Shown here piece by piece: positions 8,028 to 16,674 of a stretch of DNA of 64,000 nucleotides (positions within the stretch are counted from its first letter, which is position 1; each line of letters starts with the position of its first letter). Both the position numbers and the translations under genes were made by a program. Below the pieces are notes generated by a model. That model was not told where the DNA came from and ran no database searches. It saw only the letters and a list, made by a program, of their open reading frames with translations. This stretch comes from an uncultured Oscillospiraceae bacterium. Its GTDB lineage: Bacteria; Bacillota; Clostridia; Oscillospirales; Oscillospiraceae. The stretch lies in contig CANPVS010000008.1 of the NCBI GenBank assembly GCA_947581795.1, forward strand, positions 1 through 64,000, in the 5' to 3' direction.

Positions 8028-10241
8028 TCATACCGGCAGGGGGAGGCTCTGGCCCGGCTCGGTCTCCAGGCGGAAGCTCTGTCCGTTGACCCGCAGCTCC
8101 GCCGTGCCGCCCAGGCGGGATGTGATCGTGCCCTCCGTCACGCGCCCGTCCTTCCAGGCGAAGGAGAGGAGGAAACCGCCCCGGACGCGCACGCCCTCCA
8201 ATCTACCTTCGGACCAGTCCGGGGGCAGGGCTGGCAGCAGCCGGATCAGCCCATCGTGGCTCTGCACCAGCATCTCAAAAACGCCCGCCGTGCCGCCGAA
8301 GTTCCCGTCAATCTGAAAGGGGGGATGGTAGTCGAAGAGGTTGGGGAGGGTGCTCTTTGCCAGCAACGCCTGCAGATGCTCCCTGGCGGCCGCGCCGTCC
8401 CCCAGGCGGGCGTAGAAGTTGATGATCCAGGCTCGGCTCCAGCCGGTGTGGCCGCCGCCGTTGGAGAGCCGCCGCTCCAATGTCTTCCGGGCGGCCGCCG
8501 CCAGTTCCGGCGTCTTTTCCGGGTCTATCTGCCAGCCGGGATACAGCCCGTAGAGTGGGGAGATGTGCCGGTGGCCCGGCTCCCATTCCTCATAGTCCTC
8601 CATCCACTCCTGGATGCCGCCCGCCTTTCCGATCTTGTAAGGTGGCAGCCGCTCCATGAGCCCCGGAAGGGCGGCGGTCAGGTCGTCCTCCTGGCCCAGG
8701 ATGGACGCGCACCGGAGGGTGACGCCGAACAGCTCCCGGATGATGGCGGTGTCCATGGTGGGCCCGGCGCACACCGAGGTCTTCTGGCCGGAGGCCGGGT
8801 CTATGTAGCTGTTCTCCGGAGAGCTGGAGGGGGCAGTCACCAGATAGCCCGTGGCCGGGTCCTCCACCAGCAGGTCCGCGAAAAAGCGGGCGCTGCCCCG
8901 TATCACCGGCCAGTATCGGCGGAGGAAGTCCGCGTCGCCGGTGTACAGATAGTGCTCGTACAAATGGCGGCAGCACCAGGCCCCGCCGCAGAGGAAGCCG
9001 CCCCAGAGCGGGTCCTGCCCCGGCGCGGTGAAGCCCCAGGGATTGGCCAGCACGTGGGCCACCCAGCCCCGGCAGCCGTACATGACCCGGGCAGTCCGGG
9101 CTCCGTGTTCCGCCAGAAAGGCGATATAGCGGTACAGCGCCTCGCCGTATTCCTCCAGGCCCGCCGCGTCCACGAACCAGTAGTTCATCTGCAGGTTGAT
9201 GTTGATATGGTAGTCCCCCGTCCAGGGGGCCATCATGTCCTGGCACCAGACGCCCTGGAGGTTGGCCGGCAGCCGGCCCCAGGCGGAGCCGATGAAGAGA
9301 TACCGGCCGAAGTCGAAGTACAGCCGGATGAGACCCAGGTCCCGCCCGCCTTGGCGCACCCGCTCCAGCCGCTCGTCCGTGGGCAGCGCCTCCAGGGCGG
9401 GGTCGGCGGGGAGGGCGAGGGTACAGCGGCCCATGGCCTCCTCCATCCAGGCGGCCTCCTCCGCCAGCACGGCCTCAAAGCCCATGGACCGTGCCGCGTT
9501 GAGCCTGGCCCTGCAGAGGGTCTCCGGGTCCTCCTCCCGCCGGTAGGTGGTGGCGGTGGTGGTCCAGATGATGAACGCATCTGCGCCGGTGATGGTGAGA
9601 CAGCCGTCTCCCGGGGTGACACGCCCGTCCGTCTCCACGGATACGAGGGTACAGAAGGCCATGGCGCCGGGGCCCTGCTGCTGCCCCAGGACGAGGATCT
9701 GCCCGTCCTCATAGGAGACAGAGCATCCCTCCCGGACAAAGCGCAGGGTGTACGGCCCGCCGCCCTGGACGCGGCTCGCGGTCACCTCCCGCCGGTGGGA
9801 GACGGTGTGCACCCGCCGGACGGGGCCGAAGCGGGTCCCGGCCGCGCCCCGGTCCATGTCCAGCTCCCGCACATAGCCGCCCGTATCCGGCGCGGGGCCC
9901 TCCAGGATAAGGGACCCGGCGGTCTGGTAGCTGCCGTAATAGGGATCGTTGCTGCCGCCGCCCAGGCAGACCTGGTACTTCCTGCACAGCGCCTCCGCCT
10001 CCTGGGGCCGGCCGGCGAACAGGAGATTCCGTATCTCCGGCAGATGCTCCCGGCAGGCGGGCTCGTCCCACTGAGCGGGGTAGCCGCTCCAGAGGCTCTC
10101 CTCGTTGAGCTGCAGCTCCTCCCGCTCCGTGCCGCCGAAGACCATCATACCCAGGGAGCCGCCCCCCAGGGGCAGCGCCGTATTCCAGTCCTCCGCCGGG
10201 CTCATGTACCACAGCCGGCGCTCCTGCCGTATTTTTTCCAT
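8028..10241 (-). CDS. glycoside hydrolase family 95 (alpha-L-fucosidase)
   Basis: Inverting alpha-L-fucosidase family enzyme, 737 residues. The family signature is near the N terminus (LWYMSPAEDWNTALPLGGGSLG, then LQLNEESLWSG). The asparagine pair that assists catalysis is in HININLQMNYW (N347, N349), and the acid is E476 in PSSSPENSY. The N-terminal beta-sandwich, helical barrel and C-terminal sandwich are complete. No signal peptide is present, so it acts inside the cell. AAAGGAGG precedes the start, and a plausible promoter lies at 10294-10322. It is divergent from the LacI regulator. GH95 typically removes alpha-1,2-fucose from xyloglucan or host glycans; some members act on galactose. 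The deoxysugar pathway at 22-27 kb supports fucose. Confidence 0.93.
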   Translation of the reverse strand: MEKIRQERRLWYMSPAEDWNTALPLGGGSLGMMVFGGTEREELQLNEESLWSGYPAQWDEPACREHLPEIRNLLFAGRPQEAEALCRKYQVCLGGGSNDPYYGSYQTAGSLILEGPAPDTGGYVRELDMDRGAAGTRFGPVRRVHTVSHRREVTASRVQGGGPYTLRFVREGCSVSYEDGQILVLGQQQGPGAMAFCTLVSVETDGRVTPGDGCLTITGADAFIIWTTTATTYRREEDPETLCRARLNAARSMGFEAVLAEEAAWMEEAMGRCTLALPADPALEALPTDERLERVRQGGRDLGLIRLYFDFGRYLFIGSAWGRLPANLQGVWCQDMMAPWTGDYHININLQMNYWFVDAAGLEEYGEALYRYIAFLAEHGARTARVMYGCRGWVAHVLANPWGFTAPGQDPLWGGFLCGGAWCCRHLYEHYLYTGDADFLRRYWPVIRGSARFFADLLVEDPATGYLVTAPSSSPENSYIDPASGQKTSVCAGPTMDTAIIRELFGVTLRCASILGQEDDLTAALPGLMERLPPYKIGKAGGIQEWMEDYEEWEPGHRHISPLYGLYPGWQIDPEKTPELAAAARKTLERRLSNGGGHTGWSRAWIINFYARLGDGAAAREHLQALLAKSTLPNLFDYHPPFQIDGNFGGTAGVFEMLVQSHDGLIRLLPALPPDWSEGRLEGVRVRGGFLLSFAWKDGRVTEGTITSRLGGTAELRVNGQSFRLETEPGQSLPLPV

Positions 10242-10293
10242 TGCCGCGCCCTCCTTTGGGTCCAGTCATCGATGGTTTTTCTGTGATGCCGCT

Positions 10294-10322
10294 ATTATCA
10301 GCTCATTTCCGAAGAAAAGCAA
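10294..10322 (-). promoter_or_regulatory. promoter for the GH95 gene
   Basis: On the minus strand TTGCTT, a 17-base spacer and GATAAT lie about 55 bases upstream of the GH95 start. The -35 is weak and no clear operator dyad was found here. Confidence 0.45.
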
Positions 10323-10414
10323 CCGCTGAAAGATGCTTTTTGGATAGTTCCACGAAGAACGCATGGGAAATGTGTGCAACCTGACAAAAATATAAATAGA
10401 AAGTGCATATTTTA

Positions 10415-10443
10415 TTGACGGATTCGTGAAAATTCACTATAAT
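10415..10443 (+). promoter_or_regulatory. promoter of the LacI-family regulator
   Basis: TTGACG (10415-10420), 17 bases, TATAAT (10438-10443). It is a near-consensus sigma-A promoter placed 52 bases before the regulator start. Confidence 0.75.
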
Positions 10444-10450
10444 CAATGAG

Positions 10451-10464
10451 AGAAAACGTTTTCT
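10451..10464 (+). promoter_or_regulatory. LacI-type operator palindrome
   Basis: The perfect 14-base palindrome AGAAAACGTTTTCT is centred on CG, as is usual for LacI/CcpA-family operators. It begins 7 bases after the -10 of the regulator promoter and thus overlaps the transcription start. Autoregulation is the natural reading. CcpA binding is an alternative, but the fit to a cre site is no better than to a specific operator. Confidence 0.65.
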
Positions 10465-10495
10465 TTTTGTGGACCTGTGGGGAGGAGGCGGGCAG

Positions 10496-11503
10496 ATGGT
10501 GACGCTGCGGGAACTGTCGGAGCGCTGCGGCGTGTCTGTGGCCGCCGCGTCCAAGGCCCTTAACGGCCAGCAGGGCATCGGCGCGGAAAAGGCGGAGCTG
10601 GTGCGCCGGACGGCCCGGGAGCTGGGGTATTATCCCAACGCCGCGGCCCAGACCCTGAAGACCCGGCGGAGCCTCAACATCGGCATCCTGTTCAAGAACG
10701 TGATGGCCAACGAGTATTTCTCCGCCATCCTGGAGGGCGTCCGGGACACGGCGGAGACCCGGGGCTACGACATCACCTTTCTCAGCAACCTCTCGGGGGA
10801 ACGCGGGTACTATGAGCACGCCATGCGCCGGCAGTGCGACGGGGTGCTCATCGTCCAGCCCGGCTACAGCGAGGCGGAAAAGGCCGAGGCGCTGAAGCTG
10901 GCGGAGAGCGATCTGCCCGTGGTGTCCATCGATCTCATCTATCAGGGCCGTTCCTCCGTCACCGGGGACAACCTGGGCGGGCTGGAGGAGGTCGTGAACT
11001 ACCTTTACGGCCTGGGCCACCGGCGCATCGCCTTTATCCACGGGGAGATGGGGGATGTGACCCGCCAGCGCCTGGAGGGCTTTACCAGGGCCTGTGCGGC
11101 CAGGGGCATCCGGGTGCCCGACGAGTACGTGGTACAGGGACAGTATCAGGAACCGGACGCGGCGGCGGAGGCCACCCGGCGGCTGCTCCAGTGCAAGACT
11201 TTGCCCACCTGTATCCTCTATCCCGACGACACATGCTGCCTGGGGGGCATCGGGGCGCTGGCGGAGGAGGGCTTGCGTGTGCCGGAGGATATGAGCTGCT
11301 TCGGCTATGACGGCAGCCACATCGCCTTCCTGGTGCGGCCCACTCTGGCCACCCACGACCAGAATTGTCACGGCATCGGCGAGCAGGCCGTGCTGGAGCT
11401 CATCCGGGCCATCGAGGACCCCAACGGCTTCGAGCCGCGGAATATCACCGTCACGGGCAGCGTCCATCCCGGCGGGAGCGTGAGGGACCTGACGGGAAAG
11501 TAA
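10496..11503 (+). CDS. LacI-family transcriptional regulator
   Basis: Sugar-responsive repressor of 335 residues. Residues 1-50 are the LacI helix-turn-helix and hinge (TLRELSERCGVSVAAASKALNG, then YYPNAAAQTLKT). The rest is the periplasmic-binding-like effector domain (LNIGILF, GVLIVQPG, VVSIDLIYQGRSSVTGDN, GHRRIAFIHGEMGD). ATG 10496 follows GGAGGAGG. A perfect palindrome sits in its own promoter. It lies between the GH95 gene and the ABC importer operon and is the likely local regulator of the glycan genes. The inducer is unknown; a xylose-, fucose- or galactose-containing sugar fits the context. Confidence 0.92.
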   Translation: MVTLRELSERCGVSVAAASKALNGQQGIGAEKAELVRRTARELGYYPNAAAQTLKTRRSLNIGILFKNVMANEYFSAILEGVRDTAETRGYDITFLSNLSGERGYYEHAMRRQCDGVLIVQPGYSEAEKAEALKLAESDLPVVSIDLIYQGRSSVTGDNLGGLEEVVNYLYGLGHRRIAFIHGEMGDVTRQRLEGFTRACAARGIRVPDEYVVQGQYQEPDAAAEATRRLLQCKTLPTCILYPDDTCCLGGIGALAEEGLRVPEDMSCFGYDGSHIAFLVRPTLATHDQNCHGIGEQAVLELIRAIEDPNGFEPRNITVTGSVHPGGSVRDLTGK

Positions 11504-11509
11504 CCCATG

Positions 11510-11620
11510 CCGGAGAGAACGTCTCCGGAAAAACGCGATGCCCCGGGGCATCGTCTGTACGGCGTAGCCGTACAGAATAAACCTTATAGGTACATAACAG
11601 GCCGGGCGGCGGCCGGCCTG
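11510..11620. repeat. four adjacent perfect hairpins
   Basis: Four inverted repeats stand back to back: CCGGAGA/TCTCCGG (11510-11528), the 18-base palindrome at 11536-11553 centred on CCGG, TGTACGGC/GCCGTACA (11556-11574) and CAGGCCGG/CCGGCCTG (11598-11620). None is followed by a T run. They fill the gap between the LacI gene and the first permease gene. Confidence 0.7.
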
Positions 11621-11661
11621 ACACCGCGTCATGCCGCCAATCTTGCTTTGGAGGGATGCTC

Positions 11662-13104
11662 ATGCCATTGGAGAAGAAGAAAACCAGAGCGGACGCGCTG
11701 TACATACTGCACCGGGTCGCGATCCTGCTGGCCTGCGCCGCCGTGTTCTACCCGGGCTTCAACCCGGGCCGTATCACGACGCAGATCAGCCGCTATACCT
11801 CGCTTTTGACGTCCTGTGTGTCCTATCACGCGCTGGTGGGGAACCTGGGCCGGGTGCTGTCCAAGGGCATCGTGCAGGCCGGCACGTTCTATCTGCTCAT
11901 GGGCGCCAGCATCATGATGGTGGTAGGCATTATCCTGGCGGCGGTGGGCGGCTGCATGTCCGTGGGCAATAACCTAATGCGCCGCAAGGGCCTGCGCTAC
12001 CCCCTCATCGGCTCCATGCTTATGGCGGGGGGCCTGGTGGGCATCCGCGTGGCCTACACCCAGATCGTGGCGGCCGACTCCAACCGGGTCCCGCCCAACG
12101 TCTCCATGGGCTTTTACCTCTTCATCGTCCTCACCGCACTCATCCTGCTGACCAGCCTGGCGCTGTCCATGCGGAAACAGGACGAGCCGCTGGAGGAAAA
12201 GCTGGGGATGCAGGAGGAATACCACCTGTTTTTGCTGTTCCTGCCGTTTCTGGCGCTGGCATTCGTGTTCTCCTATCTGCCCCTGTGGGGCTGGCGGTAC
12301 GCCTTCTTCGATTACACCGCCGGCGGCACGCTGAGCGCAGAGAACTTCGTGGGCTTCAAGTGGTTCACGTACCTGTTCCGAAACGCCGCCACCCGCCGGG
12401 ACCTGTTCCGGGTGCTGCGCAACACCCTGGCCATGAGCAGCCTGGGCATCATCACCAGCTGGCTGCCCATGCTCTTCGCCATCCTGCTCACCCAGGTCAA
12501 CAGCAGGCGGTTCCGCCGCATCGTGCAGACCTTTACCACGGTGCCCAACTTCCTGGGCTGGGTCATCGTGTATGCCGTCGCCCTGGCGATATTCTCCACC
12601 GACGGCTTCATCAACAGCTTCCTCAACAATTTCCTGCACATCGACGCCCACACCAACTACCTGATGAGCAACAGCCATATGTGGATCAAGATGCTGCTGT
12701 GGGGCCTTTGGAAGGGCCTGGGCTGGAGCGCCATCATCTATATCTCCTCCATCTCCGGCATCGACCCGGCCCTGTACGAGGCGGCCACCATGGACGGCGC
12801 GGGCCGGTTCCGCAAGATATGGAACGTGACCATCCCCCAGCTGATGCCCACCTTCTTCGTGCTGCTGCTCATGAGCATCGCGGGCATCCTGTCCAACGGC
12901 CTGGACCAGTACCTGGTGTTCTCCAACGCCATCAACCAGAACGCCATCGAGGTGCTGGACCTGTACGTGTACAACCTGGGCATCGGCAGCGGCCAGATCC
13001 CCATGTCCACCGTGGTCGGCATGGCCAAGTCCATCATCAGCGTGGTCCTGCTCTTCGGCGCCAACCAGGCCTCCAAGGCCCTGCGCGGCGAGAGCATCAT
13101 TTAA
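11662..13104 (+). CDS. sugar ABC transporter permease (LplB/MalF type)
   Basis: Inner-membrane permease, 480 residues, of the CUT1 class that pairs with the next gene. The C-terminal 300 residues are the usual binding-protein-dependent permease, with the EAA loop reading YEAATMDGAGRFRKIWNVTIPQL. The N terminus is odd. About 170 extra residues carry three or four more membrane segments (AILLACAAVFYPG, FYLLMGASIMMVVGIILA, YPLIGSMLMAGGLVGI, FYLFIVLTALILLTSLAL), whereas LplB-type proteins are near 300 residues. ATG 11662 is chosen because GGAGGG lies six bases upstream; ATG 11656 touches it. No ATPase gene is nearby, so a shared MsmK-type ATPase is likely. Confidence 0.9.
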   Translation: MPLEKKKTRADALYILHRVAILLACAAVFYPGFNPGRITTQISRYTSLLTSCVSYHALVGNLGRVLSKGIVQAGTFYLLMGASIMMVVGIILAAVGGCMSVGNNLMRRKGLRYPLIGSMLMAGGLVGIRVAYTQIVAADSNRVPPNVSMGFYLFIVLTALILLTSLALSMRKQDEPLEEKLGMQEEYHLFLLFLPFLALAFVFSYLPLWGWRYAFFDYTAGGTLSAENFVGFKWFTYLFRNAATRRDLFRVLRNTLAMSSLGIITSWLPMLFAILLTQVNSRRFRRIVQTFTTVPNFLGWVIVYAVALAIFSTDGFINSFLNNFLHIDAHTNYLMSNSHMWIKMLLWGLWKGLGWSAIIYISSISGIDPALYEAATMDGAGRFRKIWNVTIPQLMPTFFVLLLMSIAGILSNGLDQYLVFSNAINQNAIEVLDLYVYNLGIGSGQIPMSTVVGMAKSIISVVLLFGANQASKALRGESII

Positions 13105-13117
13105 GGAGGTGCCGGAC

Positions 13118-14056
13118 ATGAGCGACAAAGCGAAAAAGATGACGAAGGTGCGCCACACATCCACCGGCCCCCGGTATAAGTCCTCCGTGGGCGACAAGGT
13201 GTTCATGACGTTGAACATCACGTTTTTCGTGGTATTCACGTTCCTGTGCATCTTCCCGTTCTATTATCTCTTCATCAACACCATCTCCGACAACGACCTG
13301 GTGAACCGGGGCGTGATAACCCTGCTTCCCAAGGGCATCCACATCAAGAACTACCTGGCCCTGCAGAACGTGTCGGACTTCGGAAACTCCGTCCTCATCA
13401 CCGTCTCCCGCACCATCCTGGGCACGGCCCTGATGGTGATCGCCTCCGGCTTCGCCGGGTATCTCACCACCAAGCGGAAAATGTGGCACCGGAGCATGTG
13501 GTACCGGCTGCTGGTCATCACCATGTACTTTAACGCCGGCCTGGTTCCCTGGTACCTGAACATGCTGGGCTTGGGTCTCACGGACAACTACTGGGGCTAT
13601 ATCATACCGGGCATCGTGGCGCCCTACAACATCATCCTGGTCAAGACGTACATCGAGTCCATCCCGGCGGAATTGGAGGAGAGCGCCACCATAGACGGCG
13701 CCACCAACATCCAGGTGTTCACCAAGATCATTTTACCCCTGTCCAAGCCCATCCTGGCCACCATCGCCGTGTTCGGCGCGGTGGGCAACTGGAACTCCTT
13801 CCAGGACTCGCTGATCCTGATGGCCAACTCCCCGAACCTGTACACGCTGCAGCACCGGCTGTACGTGTACCTGAACAGCTCCTCCAACCTGGCGAACGTC
13901 ATGCAGTCCGGCGGCCAGGTCACGGCGGCCATGCTCAACACCAAGGTCATCCAGTACACCATCTCCATGGTGACCATCATCCCCATCATGCTGGTCTATC
14001 CCTTCATGCAGCGCTACTTTGAGGAGGGCATCATGCTCGGCGCGGTGAAGGGCTGA
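13118..14056 (+). CDS. sugar ABC transporter permease (LplC/MalG type)
   Basis: Second CUT1 permease of the importer, 312 residues with about six membrane segments. The N-terminal region reads KVFMTLNITFFVVFTFLCIFP. The EAA loop is LEESATIDGATNIQVFTKIILPLSKPI, followed by the conserved GNWNSFQDSLILM. It starts 13 bases after the partner permease gene with AAGGAGG at 13103-13109, favouring ATG 13118 over an upstream GTG. Its closest general types are YtcP/LplC permeases for complex oligosaccharides. Together with its neighbours it forms one operon with the binding protein. Confidence 0.92.
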   Translation: MSDKAKKMTKVRHTSTGPRYKSSVGDKVFMTLNITFFVVFTFLCIFPFYYLFINTISDNDLVNRGVITLLPKGIHIKNYLALQNVSDFGNSVLITVSRTILGTALMVIASGFAGYLTTKRKMWHRSMWYRLLVITMYFNAGLVPWYLNMLGLGLTDNYWGYIIPGIVAPYNIILVKTYIESIPAELEESATIDGATNIQVFTKIILPLSKPILATIAVFGAVGNWNSFQDSLILMANSPNLYTLQHRLYVYLNSSSNLANVMQSGGQVTAAMLNTKVIQYTISMVTIIPIMLVYPFMQRYFEEGIMLGAVKG

Positions 14057-14107
14057 TCGAATAACGAAAACGAAATAATAATTTTAAGAAAGGAAGGAAC
14101 ACAAAAA

Positions 14108-15841
14108 ATGCGCACCAAGAAACTCATCGCCATGCTGCTCACCCTGGTCATGACGGTCAGCCTGCTGGCCGGCATGGGCGGCAGCGCCCTCGCCGACGAC
14201 GAGGTCATCCCCCTGACGGTCTACAGCCAGCTGGCCAACTTCTCCGGCACCCAGGGCGGCTGGAGCTCCGTCCTGCTGAAGGACATGCTGGGCATCGAGC
14301 TGGTGATCGTGCCCGAGTCCGACGGCACCTACCAGACCCGTATGGAGAGCGGCGACCTGGGCGACATCGTGGTCTGGGGTTCCAACGACAAGGACTACCA
14401 GGACGCGGTGGCGCAGGGCCTGCTGTTCGACTGGGAGGAAGAGGACCTGCTGGACAACTACGGCCCCTACATCAAGGAGACCTTCGGCGAGGCGCTGGAC
14501 GCCAACCGTGAGATAAACAACGACGGCCTGCTCCACGGCTTCGGCCACAACCTGGCCCTGTCCGCCGACAACCACGAGAACTTCTTCTACACCTGGGATA
14601 TCCGCTGGGATCTGTATAAAGAGCTGGGCTATCCCGAGGTCAAGACCCTGGACGACCTGGTGGACGTGCTGGCTCAGATGAAGGAGCTGGAGCCCACCGA
14701 CGACAACGGCAACCCCACCTATGCCGCCAGCCCCTGGCCTGACTGGGACGGCGACATGGTCATGTATGTGAAGAGCACCGCCCAGAACATCACCGGCTAC
14801 GACGAGATGGGCCTGGGCCTGTACGACGCTGTGAACGGCGAGTATCACGGCGTGCTGGAGGAGAACGGCCCCTATCTGCAGGCGCTGAAGTTCTATAACA
14901 AGCTCTATCAGCGGGGCCTGCTGGATCCTGACTCCATGACCCAGAACTACAGCCAGATGCAGGCGAAGGTCACCAGCGGCGGCGTCATGTTCTCCATCTT
15001 TGACTACGCCGGCTCCACCCTGTTCAACACCGACTCCCATCTGGCCGCCGGCAAGTACATGACCAGCCTGCAGCCCACCGATACCACCAACATCGCCTAC
15101 GGCCTGAGCTTGGCCGGCGGCATCCGCGTCTGGTCCATCGGCAACTACACCGACTATCCCGAGAAGTGCATGGAGTTCATCAACTGGATGGCCACCCCCG
15201 AGGGAGCCATGACCGGCTGGTATGGCCTGAAGGGCCTGATGTGGGATTACGATGAAGAGGGCCACACCTACTTCACCGAACTGGGCCTGAAGTGCCACAA
15301 CGACCCCACTACCGACCTGACCGGCGTGGAGTGGACCAGCCCCTACACCGGCGAGACCTACACCCTGGACGGCACCTTCAACGATGGCATGATCCAGATC
15401 AACAACACCACCTGGTCCCAGTCCGCTGAGAACCCCGACTCCATCGAGGGCGAGACCTTCCACTACTCCTCCTGGGAGAGCATGAAGGGCGAGGCCGTGA
15501 ACGAGGCCGAGCAGGATTGGCGCGACCACAACGGCGGCGTGAGCACCAACCAGGAGTATCTGGAGCAGCAGAGCTACAGCATCATCCCTGGCGTGAACTA
15601 CTCCGCCAGCGAGCGCTCCACCGAGCTGCAGCTGACCTGGTCCCAGGTGACCACCGCTGTGAAGCAGGGTTCCTGGAACGCCATCTATGCTGACAGCGAC
15701 GAGGAGTTCGACTCCATCGTGGCCGACATGATCGAGCAGTGCGAGGCCTACGGCTATGAAGACTGCCTGGCCTGGGGCGAGAACGAAGCCGCGCTGAAGT
15801 ATCAGTTGCAGGTGGACGCCGGCCTGAGCCCTGCCAAGTAA
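14108..15841 (+). CDS. extracellular sugar-binding protein
   Basis: Family 1 (LipO/YtcQ-like) solute-binding protein of 577 residues, which captures the oligosaccharide for the two upstream permeases. The first 29 residues form a signal peptide (RTKKLIAMLLTLVMTVSLLAGMGGSALA) with an ALA-D cleavage site and no lipobox cysteine. That is unusual for a Gram-positive binding protein, which is normally a lipoprotein. The mature part is acidic and aromatic-rich, typical for sugar binding, and its size suits long oligosaccharides. GGAAGGA precedes ATG 14108. Codon use is strongly biased toward C-ending codons, suggesting high expression. A strong terminator follows. Confidence 0.9.
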   Translation: MRTKKLIAMLLTLVMTVSLLAGMGGSALADDEVIPLTVYSQLANFSGTQGGWSSVLLKDMLGIELVIVPESDGTYQTRMESGDLGDIVVWGSNDKDYQDAVAQGLLFDWEEEDLLDNYGPYIKETFGEALDANREINNDGLLHGFGHNLALSADNHENFFYTWDIRWDLYKELGYPEVKTLDDLVDVLAQMKELEPTDDNGNPTYAASPWPDWDGDMVMYVKSTAQNITGYDEMGLGLYDAVNGEYHGVLEENGPYLQALKFYNKLYQRGLLDPDSMTQNYSQMQAKVTSGGVMFSIFDYAGSTLFNTDSHLAAGKYMTSLQPTDTTNIAYGLSLAGGIRVWSIGNYTDYPEKCMEFINWMATPEGAMTGWYGLKGLMWDYDEEGHTYFTELGLKCHNDPTTDLTGVEWTSPYTGETYTLDGTFNDGMIQINNTTWSQSAENPDSIEGETFHYSSWESMKGEAVNEAEQDWRDHNGGVSTNQEYLEQQSYSIIPGVNYSASERSTELQLTWSQVTTAVKQGSWNAIYADSDEEFDSIVADMIEQCEAYGYEDCLAWGENEAALKYQLQVDAGLSPAK

Positions 15842-15879
15842 AAGACTGACCTTTTGATAGCGTAAACTTATCTCCCGCG

Positions 15880-15925
15880 GGGAGCGGAGCCGCCCCTTGT
15901 GCCCGGCTCCGCTTCCCGCTATTTT
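15880..15925 (+). terminator. rho-independent terminator after the binding protein
   Basis: A long stem, GGGAGCGGAGCCG against CGGCTCCGCTTCCC with one bulge, is followed by GCTATTTTATT. It would reduce read-through into yesL and the glycosidases. Confidence 0.75.
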
Positions 15926-15952
15926 ATTCTGAGCCGAGGGGAGGGAGCGCCT

Positions 15953-16615
15953 GTGAATTTAAAAGTGGATTCTCCCGTCATCCAGGCGGGCATCCGTCTG
16001 GTGGACTTGCTTATCCTGAATCTGCTGTGGGCCGTCGGCTGCCTTCCGGTGGTCACCGCCGGCGCGTCCACCATCGCGGCGTTTACCGTCACCCTGAAGA
16101 TGGCGGAGCAGCGGGAGTCCTCCGGCGTGTTCGCCGCCTTCTGGACGGCCTACGGGAAAAACCTGAAGCACGGCATCCCCCTGACGCTGATCTTCGCCGT
16201 GGTGGCCTACGGTATCTGGCTGGACTTACAGCTTTTCCGGAACTTGGAGGGGAACACCATAGGGTTCCTCATCGTGGCCATCCTGGCCGGGTTCTTCCTG
16301 CTGATGCATTACATCTATGTGTTTCCCCTGGAGGCCCGGTACGCCAATACGATGCTGCGGAGCCTCGCCAATTCCCGGCGCATCTTCGTGCGCTTTTTCG
16401 TCCGCACCCTGGGGCTCATGGGCATCCTGGTCATCCAGGTGCTGCTGTTCACCCAGATCAACACCGTGCTTTTGTATATCGGCCTGTTCTGCCTGCCGAT
16501 TTTGATGATCTACACCACCAGCCAGGTCATCATGCCCATCTTCCGGAAGATTGAGAAGGACGGTGCCGCCAGCGACGGCTTCTCTATCGACCGGGAGGGC
16601 TATTCCATCCATTGA
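15953..16615 (+). CDS. YesL family membrane protein (DUF624)
   Basis: Predicted membrane protein of 220 residues with five hydrophobic segments. The YesL pattern is clear: LVDLLILNLLWAVGCLPVVTAGASTIAAF near the start and LPILMIYTTSQVIMPIF near the end. DUF624 proteins commonly accompany oligosaccharide ABC importers and glycosidases in Firmicutes, but their function is unknown. GTG 15953 is chosen because GGGGAGGGA precedes it and the longer reading frame would start inside the upstream terminator. It is followed by the GH31 gene on the same strand. Confidence 0.85.
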   Translation: MNLKVDSPVIQAGIRLVDLLILNLLWAVGCLPVVTAGASTIAAFTVTLKMAEQRESSGVFAAFWTAYGKNLKHGIPLTLIFAVVAYGIWLDLQLFRNLEGNTIGFLIVAILAGFFLLMHYIYVFPLEARYANTMLRSLANSRRIFVRFFVRTLGLMGILVIQVLLFTQINTVLLYIGLFCLPILMIYTTSQVIMPIFRKIEKDGAASDGFSIDREGYSIH

Positions 16616-16622
16616 ATGATAC

Positions 16623-16638
16623 GGCGGGTCCGCCCGCC
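16623..16638 (+). other. short intraoperonic hairpin
   Basis: GGCGGG-tccg-CCCGCC lies between yesL and the GH31 gene with no T run after it. It may be an mRNA-stabilising or processing element rather than a terminator. Confidence 0.4.
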
Positions 16639-16674
16639 TGAGAATATACGGCGATATGTCCGAAGGAGGACGTT

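Noticed and set aside
10242-10495. Riboswitch or small RNA in the GH95-lacI gap
   Set aside because: Apart from the two promoters and the operator I found no conserved riboswitch core or stable extended fold.
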